From assembly GCA_946998205.1 (NCBI GenBank), contig CAMPYJ010000017.1, forward strand, positions 1 through 54,569: a stretch of 54,569 nucleotides of DNA. The letters are read 5' to 3'. Made by a program: the position numbers and the translations under genes. The notes beneath the pieces were generated by a model that was given only the letters and a program-made list of their open reading frames with translations, made no database searches and was not told the origin of the DNA. Below are positions 27,163-35,819 of this stretch, piece by piece. This DNA comes from an uncultured Prevotella sp. (GTDB taxonomy: Bacteria; Bacteroidota; Bacteroidia; Bacteroidales; Bacteroidaceae). The stretch's first letter is position 1. Each line of letters starts with the position of its first letter.

Positions 27163-29760
27163 TTATTTTGTCAAACCCAAGGCCGTTTGTATGCGCAAAA
27201 TCATGTCCTCATAGTGGAGGCGCGCCGCCAGGTTGGCGCTCCCCATGCGCACTTTCAACAGCTTCATCACACGAATCATCTCGCCGCGCTTCAGGCTCAA
27301 GGCGTCGCTGTTGCGGCTCACCTGTCCGTTGGTGAGCAAGATATTTCTTGACTTACTGCTCAAATAATTGTCACGCTCACAAGCCAAATGTCGCTGAGCA
27401 TCTGCGAATATGTCGTCTTCATACAGTTTTTTGTTAATCTTCACCCCCTCATATTCAGCCGCCGCGGTAATCAAGGCATCAATGAAACTCTTCTGAAGAT
27501 TGCGTTCCAACAAGTCGGGTGACTTGCCTGAGAGGGTAGATTTGAAGATGTGGCGGTGCAACATATCCATGAAAGTGGCTGCGGTGAAGGCCGACTTGCC
27601 ATTTTCATATTCGTTCTCATACATGCGGATGATGCGGTCATTGTTCAGCAAATCCCACAGAATATAGTTTTGTTGGTTTTTCAACATATAGTTGGGCTGT
27701 TGCTCTTCAACACCCAATGGCGTCTTACGCTGTATGTAAGTGAGTTTTGAAAGCGGTGTGTCAAACAGCCACTTGGGTTGTGTCAGCGCCTCATCCAGCA
27801 AGAACTGCAAGGCCTCGCGCTGCTTGTTTTTCTCAACGAAGCGGAATGACGTCTTTCCGTCGCCAACCGTAAGGTTCTCCAGATACATGCCGCCCACGTT
27901 GGCCATGACATGATACAGGTACAGGCTCCATTGATAAATCACGGCCGAATACAGGTTGGAAGCCTCATCGTAGTCTTGCCCCGGTTCGCCGGTGGTGGTC
28001 CACTTGACGATGTTGGGCATGATGCGCTTGAGGTTGGCAATGCCATATCGAGCCGATTTCACGGCGTCATCACCCAAATCTTCGCTCAGTGCGCGAGGGT
28101 CAATGGCCGTCCGTTGCGGCTGCGCTTCCATGTACTTGTACAGCCTTCCCGTATGTCTTTTCAAGAAATCGTCCAGTTTCTTCTTCTCATTGGTACCCTT
28201 CGGATACCACCGATAGGCCCACTCGATGGCCATAAGGTCGTAAGGTCCGATGTGGGGTGACATCACCTTCACCCCGTCACCCGGCTGGGCGACATAGTTG
28301 AAGCGGGCATAGTCCATGATGGATGCCGACGTTCCGCCCATTCGCGCGGTAAAACTTGCCGACCGAAGGGAGTCGGTAGGATAGGCGTCAGATGCAATCA
28401 TGTTGTGCCGAAGCCCCAAAGAGTGTCCCACCTCGTGGCACGCTACGAAGCGCACTGCGTCGCCAATGAGCTTTTCAGGCAGCCGCAAGGAGCGTGCCTC
28501 AGGGTTCTGCGCGCCCGTCTGCACCATAATCCACTCGCTGATGAGCGACTGCACATTGTGCCACCAGATGATGTCCGCCTCCAGTATCTCACCCGTCCGG
28601 GGGTCGATGACCGACGGCCCCATGGCGTTAGCCTTGGTTGACGCGTCATAGGTCAGCACCGAATAACCCAGGTCGTCGCCCACACGAGCCAGACTGTCCG
28701 TATAGTCGAACACCCGCACCGCGTTCTTGAAGCCAGCCCGCTCAAAAGCCCTGTTCCAGTCTGTGATGCCTTTTTTGATGTAGGGACGCAGGTGTTTGGG
28801 TACGGCCGGGTCGATATAAAACACAATAGGTTGAACTGGTTCAACCAGTTCGCCGCGCATGTAGGCGGCGGTATCTGAGGGAACGAGGCGCCAGCGCGTC
28901 ACATAGTGCCTGCGCTCCACCTTGCGCTGATAGTCGTCATAGTGAAGGTTGGACGTAGTGAAAAAGCCCACGCGGGCATCTTCCTCGCGACCCCGCATGG
29001 GATATTTGGGCAAGAGCGACAACGAAGAGCTCACCACCACCGTGACGTTCACCTTGCTGTTGCCTTCGTGAACCGTGGTGGTCAACTCCGACGTAGCTGT
29101 CACGTTGTTCTTAAAAGCCTTGACGTCAAGAATGCGCGACAAGCCCGTGATGGGACTGGTACCCAGATTGATGTTGTTGAACACGTCGTTCAGACAGTTC
29201 TCCCTGCCGTTGTACAGGTCGTTCACCTTCACGATGAGGGTGGAAGAGTCGCCCGACACGGCCACAATCTTCAAGCTGGCGAGGATGGGGTCGATGTAAT
29301 TGTCCCTCACCGAGCGTGCCATGGCTGCATGCGCGGGCACCTCTGGCGTGACACGCTGCTGCCGAATGAGCAGCCGTTTCTGCTTCTTCGCCCACTCCAG
29401 CCGCACGGTCTGGTTCTCATAGTTGATGCCTTTGTTCACTCCCGACTCGTTCAATTCCGAAGGAACCTGCTGCAACCGGTTCACCACCAGGAACTCGCGT
29501 CCAATCAACTTGGTGGGAATCTCGTAATAAATAGTGTCGCCTTTCTTGATAACATTAAAGACACCTTTCATCTCTACCGAATCGCGGCCCGTCAGACGGC
29601 GATAAGCAGAAACAGGCTTCTCGACGTTTCGCTTCTTCTTACCGAATATCCAGAACTTCCCCGCAGCGTCACTTTCCAAGACGGCTGCCGAAAACAACCA
29701 CCCCAAACAGATGGTGAAAAATAAACCTTTGAACATATAATTTGAAACTCCCCTATTCAT
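27163..29760 (-). CDS. Secreted zinc-dependent metalloprotease (DUF5117/DUF5118-type, metzincin motif)
   Basis: 865 aa. The N-terminal hydrophobic segment (FKGLFFTICLGWLFSAAVL) acts as signal; M9 (29736) is an alternative start. The catalytic zinc motif is H442-E-x-x-H446-x-x-G-x-x-H452 (HEVGHSLGLRH), followed about 30 residues later by a Met-turn-like SIMDYARFNYVAQPGDGV. Upstream regions (FNVIKKGDTIYYEIPTKLIGREFLVVNRL, and VRLEWAKKQKRLLIRQQ) match the beta-rich N-terminal part of the Bacteroidetes DUF5117/DUF5118 metalloproteases. It should hydrolyse proteins or peptides in the periplasm or at the surface. As first gene of an operon with SusC/SusD, it is likely to trim peptides for or after uptake. 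A promoter lies about 100 bp upstream. Confidence 0.88.
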   Translation of the reverse strand: MNRGVSNYMFKGLFFTICLGWLFSAAVLESDAAGKFWIFGKKKRNVEKPVSAYRRLTGRDSVEMKGVFNVIKKGDTIYYEIPTKLIGREFLVVNRLQQVPSELNESGVNKGINYENQTVRLEWAKKQKRLLIRQQRVTPEVPAHAAMARSVRDNYIDPILASLKIVAVSGDSSTLIVKVNDLYNGRENCLNDVFNNINLGTSPITGLSRILDVKAFKNNVTATSELTTTVHEGNSKVNVTVVVSSSLSLLPKYPMRGREEDARVGFFTTSNLHYDDYQRKVERRHYVTRWRLVPSDTAAYMRGELVEPVQPIVFYIDPAVPKHLRPYIKKGITDWNRAFERAGFKNAVRVFDYTDSLARVGDDLGYSVLTYDASTKANAMGPSVIDPRTGEILEADIIWWHNVQSLISEWIMVQTGAQNPEARSLRLPEKLIGDAVRFVACHEVGHSLGLRHNMIASDAYPTDSLRSASFTARMGGTSASIMDYARFNYVAQPGDGVKVMSPHIGPYDLMAIEWAYRWYPKGTNEKKKLDDFLKRHTGRLYKYMEAQPQRTAIDPRALSEDLGDDAVKSARYGIANLKRIMPNIVKWTTTGEPGQDYDEASNLYSAVIYQWSLYLYHVMANVGGMYLENLTVGDGKTSFRFVEKNKQREALQFLLDEALTQPKWLFDTPLSKLTYIQRKTPLGVEEQQPNYMLKNQQNYILWDLLNNDRIIRMYENEYENGKSAFTAATFMDMLHRHIFKSTLSGKSPDLLERNLQKSFIDALITAAAEYEGVKINKKLYEDDIFADAQRHLACERDNYLSSKSRNILLTNGQVSRNSDALSLKRGEMIRVMKLLKVRMGSANLAARLHYEDMILRIQTALGLTK

Positions 29761-29863
29761 TGATTCGTTATTTTAGCAAGACAAAAAAAATAGTTTGCAA
29801 ATAGCGGTGCGGCCAGAACATCTTCTTCGCCAGCTTTCTCAAGCTTACTATCCAATCTGTTTG

Positions 29864-29895
29864 CAAAATTACACTTTTTCTTTCACAATGCCAAG
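29864..29895 (-). promoter_or_regulatory. Promoter of the metalloprotease-SusCD operon
   Basis: The minus strand has TAATTTTG (29864-29871), matching TAnnTTTG. CTTG lies 20 bp further upstream (29892-29895), one base away from the -33 consensus TTTG. The start codon at 29760 is about 100 bp downstream, leaving a leader of roughly 95 nt. Confidence 0.6.
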
Positions 29896-30015
29896 AAAAA
29901 TAAGTCAGAAACCTCACTTTCTTAACTCTTTTCCGTCATGTCGCCCGATTGACCCTACATAACGGCGACAAGCACCTAAAAAGACGGGGCAAACAAGTGC
30001 CGTCAAAACCTTTCA

Positions 30016-30449
30016 GGGAGGTTCTATAAATTACTACCGTAAAGTTTTTTATATCAGGCTGGTTCTATAAATTACCACCGCACATAGTCATTAAATGTTT
30101 ATGGGCGGTTCTATAAATTACCGCCGTAAAGTTTTTTGTATGTTGAACAGTTTACGTTTTGTCATCTTGCAGTCTCTTTTTGGTTCAATTTGTTTGTTCG
30201 TTCAGTCGTATAGCCCGCTATACTCCTTCACTCACAAACAAATTGACCTCAAAAATAGTCTCACAATCTGTCAAAGCTAATTTATAGAACCGCCCTTATG
30301 AGATACGTTTTGTTATCTTTTGGCTTCTTTTTGGTTCAAAATGTAAGTTCGTTCAGTCGTGTAGCTCGCTATACTCCTTCACTCACAAACAAATTGACCT
30401 CAAAAAAAATAGTCTCACAATCTGTCAAAGCTAATTTATAGAACCACCC
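30016..30449 (-). mobile_element. Composite nested MITE cluster (A containing part of B containing A)
   Basis: The outermost ends GGGAGGTTCTATAAATTA (30016) and the inverse of GGGTGGTTCTATAAATTA (30449) are flanked by TTCA on both sides (30012-30015, 30450-30453). Inside, at 30057, a B-type left end (GGCTGGTTCTATAAATTA) begins. B sequence continues to 30102, is split by the complete A copy at 30103-30295, and resumes at 30300 (ATACGTTTTGTTATC). Near 30361-30385 it changes into A-type right-half sequence. The B right end is missing. The simplest history is: A inserted, B inserted into A, A into B, then a crossover in the shared central palindrome deleted the B right end and the matching A middle. 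Confidence 0.8.
30103..30295 (-). mobile_element. MITE-A copy 4, short form (193 bp), inserted into a B element
   Basis: Ends GGGCGGTTCTATAAATTA are perfect inverted repeats, with TTAT on both sides (30099-30102 and 30296-30299) as target duplication. Comparison with the uninterrupted B element at 54257-54449 shows the target site as GTTTAT followed by G and ATACG, so the insertion point can be reconstructed. Orientation is the reverse of copies 2, 3 and the one at 54034. It lies upstream of the metalloprotease operon. Confidence 0.9.
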
Positions 30450-30646
30450 TTCAGCAAGACAAAACAAGTCAGGGATGACTGACTTTTTTTTACAAACGCC
30501 TCTTCACCTTTCGCTCAAAAACAACGAAAGCCCATCTTGTCCTGAAATAACGCGAGCATGGGCGACATGCTCAACATCATGATTTACAATGGCTTTTACT
30601 CTTTTCTGCGCTGCCGCACGCCCCTATTCCACCGTTTTTAACAAAC

Positions 30647-30778
30647 TAAAGCATTGCTTTTGGCGCAGAACAGCATGAAAACTATGCGCCAAAAGGCATG
30701 CTTCAGCCGCGCAAAGTCATTGAGATTGCCCTCCAAAAGCCTGCGAGTCGACCGGACAAAGGGGTGCAGCAACCGGAA
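30647..30778. repeat. 22-bp-period tandem array, locus 3 (about six units)
   Basis: Units start at 30647, 30669, 30691, 30713, 30735 and 30757. The first four begin TAAAGCATTGCTTTTGG, AACAGCATGAAAAC, AAAAGGCATGCTTC and AAAGTCATTGAGATTGCC; later ones are weaker and may extend to about 30822. The first and third units also form an imperfect inverted repeat (AGCATTGCTTTTGGCGCA against TGCGCCAAAAGGCATGCT). No gene is seen between the MITE cluster and the small RNA. Confidence 0.68.
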
Positions 30779-30829
30779 AACAGCCACATTCTGAGCCAGA
30801 ATGCAACTGTAAGACGACGGTTTTTCAGG

Positions 30830-30845
30830 GATGTTTTCTTGACAA
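30830..30845. repeat. 16-bp motif shared with the interval before sprA
   Basis: GATGTTTTCTTGACAA here is found again, exactly, on the opposite strand at 42282-42297. A shorter related piece, TTGTCAAGAAA, is at 41934. In both regions it lies near a 22-bp array, so it may be a boundary sequence of those arrays. Confidence 0.45.
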
Positions 30846-30918
30846 AACCAGCGACAACAATCCATCCGAGAAAAACATTCTGACCATGCAGAGGGCAGTT
30901 GGTTTCATGTAAGGACAT

Positions 30919-30980
30919 AAAAAAAGGACTACCGCTGTAGTCCAATCTTTGTTAACCTTAAATCTAATACCATGAAAAAC
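30919..30980 (-). ncRNA. Small RNA gene, resembles Bacteroidales-1 RNA
   Basis: The minus strand has a full promoter (-7 TATCTTTG at 30987-30994; -33-like CTTG at 31015-31018, spacing 20 bp). It is followed by about 60 nt (ATCGTGTTTTTCATGG..., TTAAGGTTAACAAAGATTGG) and an intrinsic terminator: GGACTAC (on the minus strand from 30943) pairs with GTAGTCC around a 4-nt loop, then seven T (30925-30919). No reading frame fits. The layout, a Bacteroidetes promoter right before a short conserved sequence ending in a terminator, matches the published description of the Bacteroidales-1 RNA motif. The sequence also seems familiar from Bacteroidales genomes, but the family name is from memory. The function of that RNA is unknown. 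Confidence 0.6.
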
Positions 30981-30986
30981 ACGATG

Positions 30987-31018
30987 CAAAGATAGCGGTT
31001 ATCTCTTTATGGTGCAAG
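30987..31018 (-). promoter_or_regulatory. Promoter of the small RNA
   Basis: The minus strand reads CTTG, 20 bp, then TATCTTTGC. The spacing is that of a strong Bacteroidetes sigma-ABfr promoter. The predicted transcription start is near 30980. The rest of 31019-31184 contains no visible gene. Confidence 0.65.
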
Positions 31019-31184
31019 CAACTAAGGACATCATGTTAAAGACAGCACGTCTTTCTTGACATATATCAAATCACCTTTTCAAAAGAGAGCGTGCGTCATT
31101 TTCTGCGGAAAGAAGTCGTCAGCACGGCTCATACGGCTCACGGGCCCGTTTGTTTCATCTCCCGCGAGCCACCGGAAACGTGTT

Positions 31185-34151
31185 CTATGTTGAAGAGAGC
31201 AGTACCACTCCCTCTTGCTTCTGACCGTCCATCAAAATACGCAATGGGGCGTTAAACCGAACATGGCGAACATAAGTAGTTTCTTCGACAGCTGGCATGG
31301 CATCCAAAACATCTTGCCTGAACAAGCCACTACCGCCCACCTCATCAATCGTAAAATAGCCCACACCGAAACTGGTGAGGTTTTGAAAGAAGTGCGTTCC
31401 TTGACTTGGATCGATACGATAGTTGTTTAATGTCGTCTCGACAATGACTTTTGCACCGCTGATTTGTGGCCACTTTACGGGAATGCCCAACCAAGGATCG
31501 CTCGAACCCCAGCGTCCCGGTCCTATCAACACATAGCCTTGACCACGAGACAAGAACTGCTCGTTAAGCGTTTCTATCTCCCCTACAATCGCAGGATTGT
31601 TTTTCGCTGTGAAAGAAGCGTTGGTTTTTACATAAACAACGTCACAAACATCGTCCATGATGCCATGCCCTAACGAGTTGTGCGAACGCAACAAACACCG
31701 TTCATCGGCGATGGTGACAATATCCTCGTCGAGCATTTGCTTGGAATCGACAATGGGACGAATTTGCAATAAGTAGAATTCCCCTGTCCTATCGGCATTG
31801 ATATCACAGGCAAACTCTATTTCTACGGGGCACCGCATGCTCTCCGCACCATAATTCATCGCCATTTGCATGATGGGTGCCAAAGGGAACACATCGTGTT
31901 GCAGCACGTTGCAGAAAGATATCACCTTGCGCCCTCCATCGTACAGTCCATCTCTCATTATCTGATTGTATGGGTCGTAAGTTGACGCAATGTATTGCAG
32001 GGAGCCATCTGTCTCGGCAGACTTGACACCCAACTTGAGGATGTTGAAACCATCGTCTACCTGAAAATCCTGTCCCACGTGAGCCGTGTCGAGGGCATAG
32101 AATTGCGTTTGGGTCTCGCGCAAGGCCTTTTCCAGTTCACTGGTCTGCAAGACATGGTGAGGATGATAAGGTGACACACGCAAAGTTTGACCACCATCTA
32201 CGATGTATTTACCCAACCCCAAAGCCAACGAGGCAATGCCCTCCTCTGCCTTTTCGTTGCCAATGGGATAATAATTCAGTGAGCGCAGCACCCCACTTAT
32301 CTTGGGATAATAGTGCGTATCATACTGCTTGCCCACCACTTCTTGCAAGATAACCGCCATTTTTTCTTGATCGATAAGGTTGCGAGTAGCCGTCATGTAA
32401 GCCTTGGAATCATGATAGAACACCGATGCATACACGCCCTTGATGGCACAGGCCAACATTTGGAGCATCACTTGCTTGTCATGAAGCGAGGGAATCATAT
32501 AAGTGGAATAGATTCCAGCAAAGGGTTGATAATGCGAGTCTTCTAACAACGAGCTGGAACGAATGGCGATCGGACTCTTGGTGGCATCGAAAAACGTGAT
32601 AAAGTCGTCGCGCAGACGCTCTGGCAACTTCGCTTTCAAGAAGCAGTGCAGTATCTCTTCGTCTGTGGCGTCGCTCAAGGCAATGTCATAAAGATTGTTC
32701 TCGTCCATGAATTGGTCGAACAAATCCGTACAAAGCACCAGCGTTTTTGGGATTTGCACCTTCACTCCTTCGTACTGATTAAAGTCGGGGTGCATCTTGA
32801 TGATATGGTCTAAGAAAGCAAGGCCACGCCCTTTTCCGCCCAACGAGCCTTCGCCAATACGCGCAAAGTGGGCATATTGGTCGAATTTCAATCGGTCGAA
32901 CACCGCTACCACGCCAATGTTTTTCATCTTACGATATTGCAAAATGGCATCGAAGATGATTTGCCGATGCGCTTGCAAGTCTTGCAACTTGTCCCAAGTG
33001 ATGTTTTTAAGAAACTCGGAGATAGGGAAAATCGAGCGTGCGCTAAGCCAACGACTCATGTGATTGCGTGAGACATGGAAGCGAAACGAATCGTCTGGTA
33101 TCTTAAAAATATTGTCTTGCAGCTCCTTGAGCGAATGCACGCGCATGATTTCCTGACGTGTAAGCGGGTCTCTGAAGATAAAATCGCCAAAGCCCATGTG
33201 TTCTTCAAAGATATGACGGAGGTCTATTCCCATCATCTTCGAGTTCTTATCGACAAAGCGGAAGCCCTCCCTTTCGGTCTTTTCCCGATTGCTCGACTCC
33301 GAACTTTCCACCACTAAAGGCAGATAAGGGTCACGCTTGCGAATCTCACGCAACAGTTTCAAGCCCGCTTCGGGATCTTTCACTCCGCCTTTAGGATAAC
33401 GGGCATCGCTGATAACACCTAATATATTATCCGAAAAACGATTGTAATAATCCATCGCTTCCTCATAGGTTCGCGCCAAAACCACCTTTGGACGACCGCG
33501 CATGCGCAACGTAGCGGCATGTCGGTTCAATGCCTCTGAAGACAAATGCTTGTTCTGCACCAAGATGTAACTGTACAGATTGGGCAGTATGGAACTGTAA
33601 AAACGAATGCTGTCCTCCACCAGCAATATCATTTGTACGCCCCCTTCGATGATGTCGTGTTCCAAGTTCATCTTGTCTTCCATCAGCTTGATGATGGACA
33701 TAATGAGATTGGTGTTGCCCAACCAACAAAACACATAATCGAAAATGCTCAGGTCTTCGTTCTCCATCCTACGGGTAATGCCGTGCGAAAAAGGCGTGAG
33801 AACGATGCAATGAATATCAGGAAAGGCATCTTTAATATTGCGTGCCACGGTAAAAGCGTCATTGTCAGCGGTTCCTGGCATACATATCACCAGGTCTATC
33901 GGCATTGACTGAAGAATGCGGGTGGCCTCTTCCGTGGTGCTCACCTGTGTAAAGGTGGGCGGATAGCGTAAGCCCAACTCCATATACTCGTTGAAAATTT
34001 TCTCCTCTACCCTGCCGTCATCTTCCAACATGAAAGCGTCATAGGGGTTGGCAACGATTAAGACATTATAAATACGTCTCATCATGAGGTTGACAAAAGT
34101 CACATCCTTCAATAAAAAATTACGCCATTGAGAAGGCACTGAATCGTTCAT
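31185..34151 (-). CDS. PEP/pyruvate-binding (PPDK N-terminal ATP-grasp) protein with two receiver-like domains
   Basis: 988 aa. Residues about 25-150 (VLIVANPYDAFMLEDDGRV...IDLVICMPG...IHCIVLTPFSHG) and about 165-330 (MILLVEDSIRFYSSILPNL...ILGVISDARYPKGG...DPYLPLVVESSES) look like two response-regulator receiver folds. From about 430 to the end is the ATP/pyruvate-binding module of PEP synthase/PPDK: GEGSLGGKGRGLAFLD, VPKTLVLCTDLFDQFM-like lid, and SPIAIRSSSLLEDSHYQPFAGIYSTY. The swivelling phosphohistidine domain and PEP-binding barrel of true PEP synthase are absent, so it cannot complete that reaction alone. Probably cytoplasmic, phosphorylating an unknown partner or acting as a nucleotide-dependent regulator. 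It has a well-matched promoter, divergent from gdhA. Confidence 0.75.
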   Translation of the reverse strand: MNDSVPSQWRNFLLKDVTFVNLMMRRIYNVLIVANPYDAFMLEDDGRVEEKIFNEYMELGLRYPPTFTQVSTTEEATRILQSMPIDLVICMPGTADNDAFTVARNIKDAFPDIHCIVLTPFSHGITRRMENEDLSIFDYVFCWLGNTNLIMSIIKLMEDKMNLEHDIIEGGVQMILLVEDSIRFYSSILPNLYSYILVQNKHLSSEALNRHAATLRMRGRPKVVLARTYEEAMDYYNRFSDNILGVISDARYPKGGVKDPEAGLKLLREIRKRDPYLPLVVESSESSNREKTEREGFRFVDKNSKMMGIDLRHIFEEHMGFGDFIFRDPLTRQEIMRVHSLKELQDNIFKIPDDSFRFHVSRNHMSRWLSARSIFPISEFLKNITWDKLQDLQAHRQIIFDAILQYRKMKNIGVVAVFDRLKFDQYAHFARIGEGSLGGKGRGLAFLDHIIKMHPDFNQYEGVKVQIPKTLVLCTDLFDQFMDENNLYDIALSDATDEEILHCFLKAKLPERLRDDFITFFDATKSPIAIRSSSLLEDSHYQPFAGIYSTYMIPSLHDKQVMLQMLACAIKGVYASVFYHDSKAYMTATRNLIDQEKMAVILQEVVGKQYDTHYYPKISGVLRSLNYYPIGNEKAEEGIASLALGLGKYIVDGGQTLRVSPYHPHHVLQTSELEKALRETQTQFYALDTAHVGQDFQVDDGFNILKLGVKSAETDGSLQYIASTYDPYNQIMRDGLYDGGRKVISFCNVLQHDVFPLAPIMQMAMNYGAESMRCPVEIEFACDINADRTGEFYLLQIRPIVDSKQMLDEDIVTIADERCLLRSHNSLGHGIMDDVCDVVYVKTNASFTAKNNPAIVGEIETLNEQFLSRGQGYVLIGPGRWGSSDPWLGIPVKWPQISGAKVIVETTLNNYRIDPSQGTHFFQNLTSFGVGYFTIDEVGGSGLFRQDVLDAMPAVEETTYVRHVRFNAPLRILMDGQKQEGVVLLSST

Positions 34152-34238
34152 AAATGTTTTTTCAAGAAGTAAGAACTAACCAAATGAAAGAGGTTTCCGA
34201 AACGAAGAACTTCCTTCCATTGGACAACATCGGCACGA

Positions 34239-34270
34239 CAAATGTAGGAAATACAACGTATATCCACAAA
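34239..34270 (-). promoter_or_regulatory. Promoter of the PPDK-like gene
   Basis: The minus strand has TTTG (34270-34267), exactly 20 bp, then TACATTTG (34246-34239). Both boxes match the Bacteroidetes consensus. The start codon is at 34151, so the leader is about 80 nt. Confidence 0.72.
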
Positions 34271-34375
34271 TTTCCAATGAACTTTCAGCCGTCTCCCCGC
34301 AAAATAAACATAAGATGCAAGTGCATCGTCTTTTCACATTTATAAACACTGTCAGCGGAATTTATCCTTTTTATG

Positions 34376-34408
34376 TTTGGTAGATATTCATAAAAAAAGT
34401 ATATTTGC
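34376..34408 (+). promoter_or_regulatory. Promoter of gdhA
   Basis: TTTG (34376-34379), exactly 20 bp, then TATATTTGC (34400-34408). It points away from the PPDK-like gene's promoter, with about 105 bp between the two -33 boxes. The gdhA start codon is 56 bp downstream. Confidence 0.75.
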
Positions 34409-34464
34409 CATGTCTTGGATACTATCCGTGACATGTATAACCAACCAATTAAATATATTCTACT

Positions 34465-35802
34465 ATGGAAATAGACAAAATCATGCAAGATTTGGAAAAG
34501 AAGCATCCAGGCGAATCCGAGTATTTACAAGCTGTCAAAGAGGTGCTTATATCCGTAAAGGACGTGTACAACGAGCATCCTGAGTTTGAAAAAGCAAAAA
34601 TCATGGAGCGCATTGTTGAGCCAGAGCGCATCATTATGTTCCGCGTTCCTTGGGTAGACGACCGGGGAGAGGTTCACGTTAACATCGGCTATCGCGTGCA
34701 ATTCAACAGTGCCATTGGCCCGTATAAAGGCGGATTGCGCTTCCATCCATCCGTCAACTTATCCATCATGAAGTTCTTGGGCTTTGAACAAACCTTCAAA
34801 AACGCATTGACAACCTTACCTATGGGTGGCGCCAAAGGCGGTTCTGACTTCTCCATTCGCGGAAAAAGTGATGCCGAAGTAATGAGATTCTGTCAATCTT
34901 TCATGTCTGAACTCAACAAATATATCGGCCCGAGCACTGACGTTCCCGCAGGAGACATTGGTGTTGGCACGCGCGAAATTGGCTACTTGTTCGGTCAATA
35001 CAAGAAGTTGGTAGGTCGCTGGGAGGGCGTTCTCACCGGTAAGGATTTGGAATACGGTGGCTCGCGCATTCGTCCGGAGGCAACAGGATTCGGCGCTTTG
35101 TACTTTGTGAGCCAAATGTTGCAGACGCGCGGCTTAGACATCAAGGGCAAAACGATAGCCATCAGCGGTTTCGGAAACGTAGCATGGGGCGCCGCTCTCA
35201 AAGCCACAGAGCTGGGAGGAAAGGTGATTACCATCAGCGGTCCTGACGGTTACATCTATGACCCCAATGGCATCAGCGGCGAAAAAATTGCCTACATGCT
35301 CGAATTACGCAGCAGCGGCAATGACGTTTGTCAGCCATACGCCGACAAATTCGCAGGCTCTGAATTCCATGAAGGCAAGAAACCCTGGGAAAAGAAAGCC
35401 GACATCTACCTGACATGCGCCACACAAAATGAATTGAACGGTGAAGATGCCGACCGCATCTTGGCCAACAAACCTCTCTGTGTAGCTGAAGTAAGCAACA
35501 TGGGATGCACGGCTGAAGCTGTTGACAAGTTTGTTGCGGCAAAACAACTCTTCGCACCAGGCAAGGCAGTGAACGCCGGCGGGGTGGCGACATCGGGTCT
35601 TGAGATGACACAGAACGCCATCCGCTTGAGCTGGAGCGAAGCTGAAGTGGACGAAAAACTGCACTACATCATGCACTCCATACATGAACAGTGCGTGAAA
35701 TACGGCACACAACCCGACGGATACATCAACTATGTGAAGGGCGCCAACGTGGCCGGATTCATGAAAGTGGCCCATGCCATGATGGAACAGGGCGTAGTAT
35801 AA
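34465..35802 (+). CDS. gdhA: Glutamate dehydrogenase (NADP-specific type)
   Basis: 445 aa, normal for the hexameric NADP(H) enzyme. It interconverts 2-oxoglutarate plus ammonium and L-glutamate, the main ammonium-assimilation step in many Bacteroidales. Visible motifs are GPYKGGLRFHPSV (K88 in the substrate site), LPMGGAKGGSDF (121-129, with the catalytic lysine at 124), PAGDIGVGTREIGYL (D164) and the Rossmann-fold AISGFGNVAWGAA. The C-terminal NAGGVATSGLEMTQN block is also family-typical. Cytoplasmic. Its promoter has an ideal spacing. The RlpA-like gene starts 17 bp after the stop and may be co-transcribed. Confidence 0.95.
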   Translation: MEIDKIMQDLEKKHPGESEYLQAVKEVLISVKDVYNEHPEFEKAKIMERIVEPERIIMFRVPWVDDRGEVHVNIGYRVQFNSAIGPYKGGLRFHPSVNLSIMKFLGFEQTFKNALTTLPMGGAKGGSDFSIRGKSDAEVMRFCQSFMSELNKYIGPSTDVPAGDIGVGTREIGYLFGQYKKLVGRWEGVLTGKDLEYGGSRIRPEATGFGALYFVSQMLQTRGLDIKGKTIAISGFGNVAWGAALKATELGGKVITISGPDGYIYDPNGISGEKIAYMLELRSSGNDVCQPYADKFAGSEFHEGKKPWEKKADIYLTCATQNELNGEDADRILANKPLCVAEVSNMGCTAEAVDKFVAAKQLFAPGKAVNAGGVATSGLEMTQNAIRLSWSEAEVDEKLHYIMHSIHEQCVKYGTQPDGYINYVKGANVAGFMKVAHAMMEQGVV

Positions 35803-35819
35803 ACCAAAAGCAATAGATA

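Noticed and set aside
30647..30778. The 22-bp arrays as CRISPR repeats
   Set aside because: There are no unique spacers between conserved repeats; units abut and drift, and no cas genes are present.
31019..31184. tRNA, rRNA or riboswitch in the larger intergenic intervals
   Set aside because: I looked for cloverleaf arms, rRNA conserved cores and known riboswitch cores and saw none; a covariance-model search would be decisive.
31185..34151. Calling the PPDK-like gene PEP synthase (ppsA)
   Set aside because: The phosphohistidine and PEP-binding domains are missing and the N-terminus is unlike PpsA.
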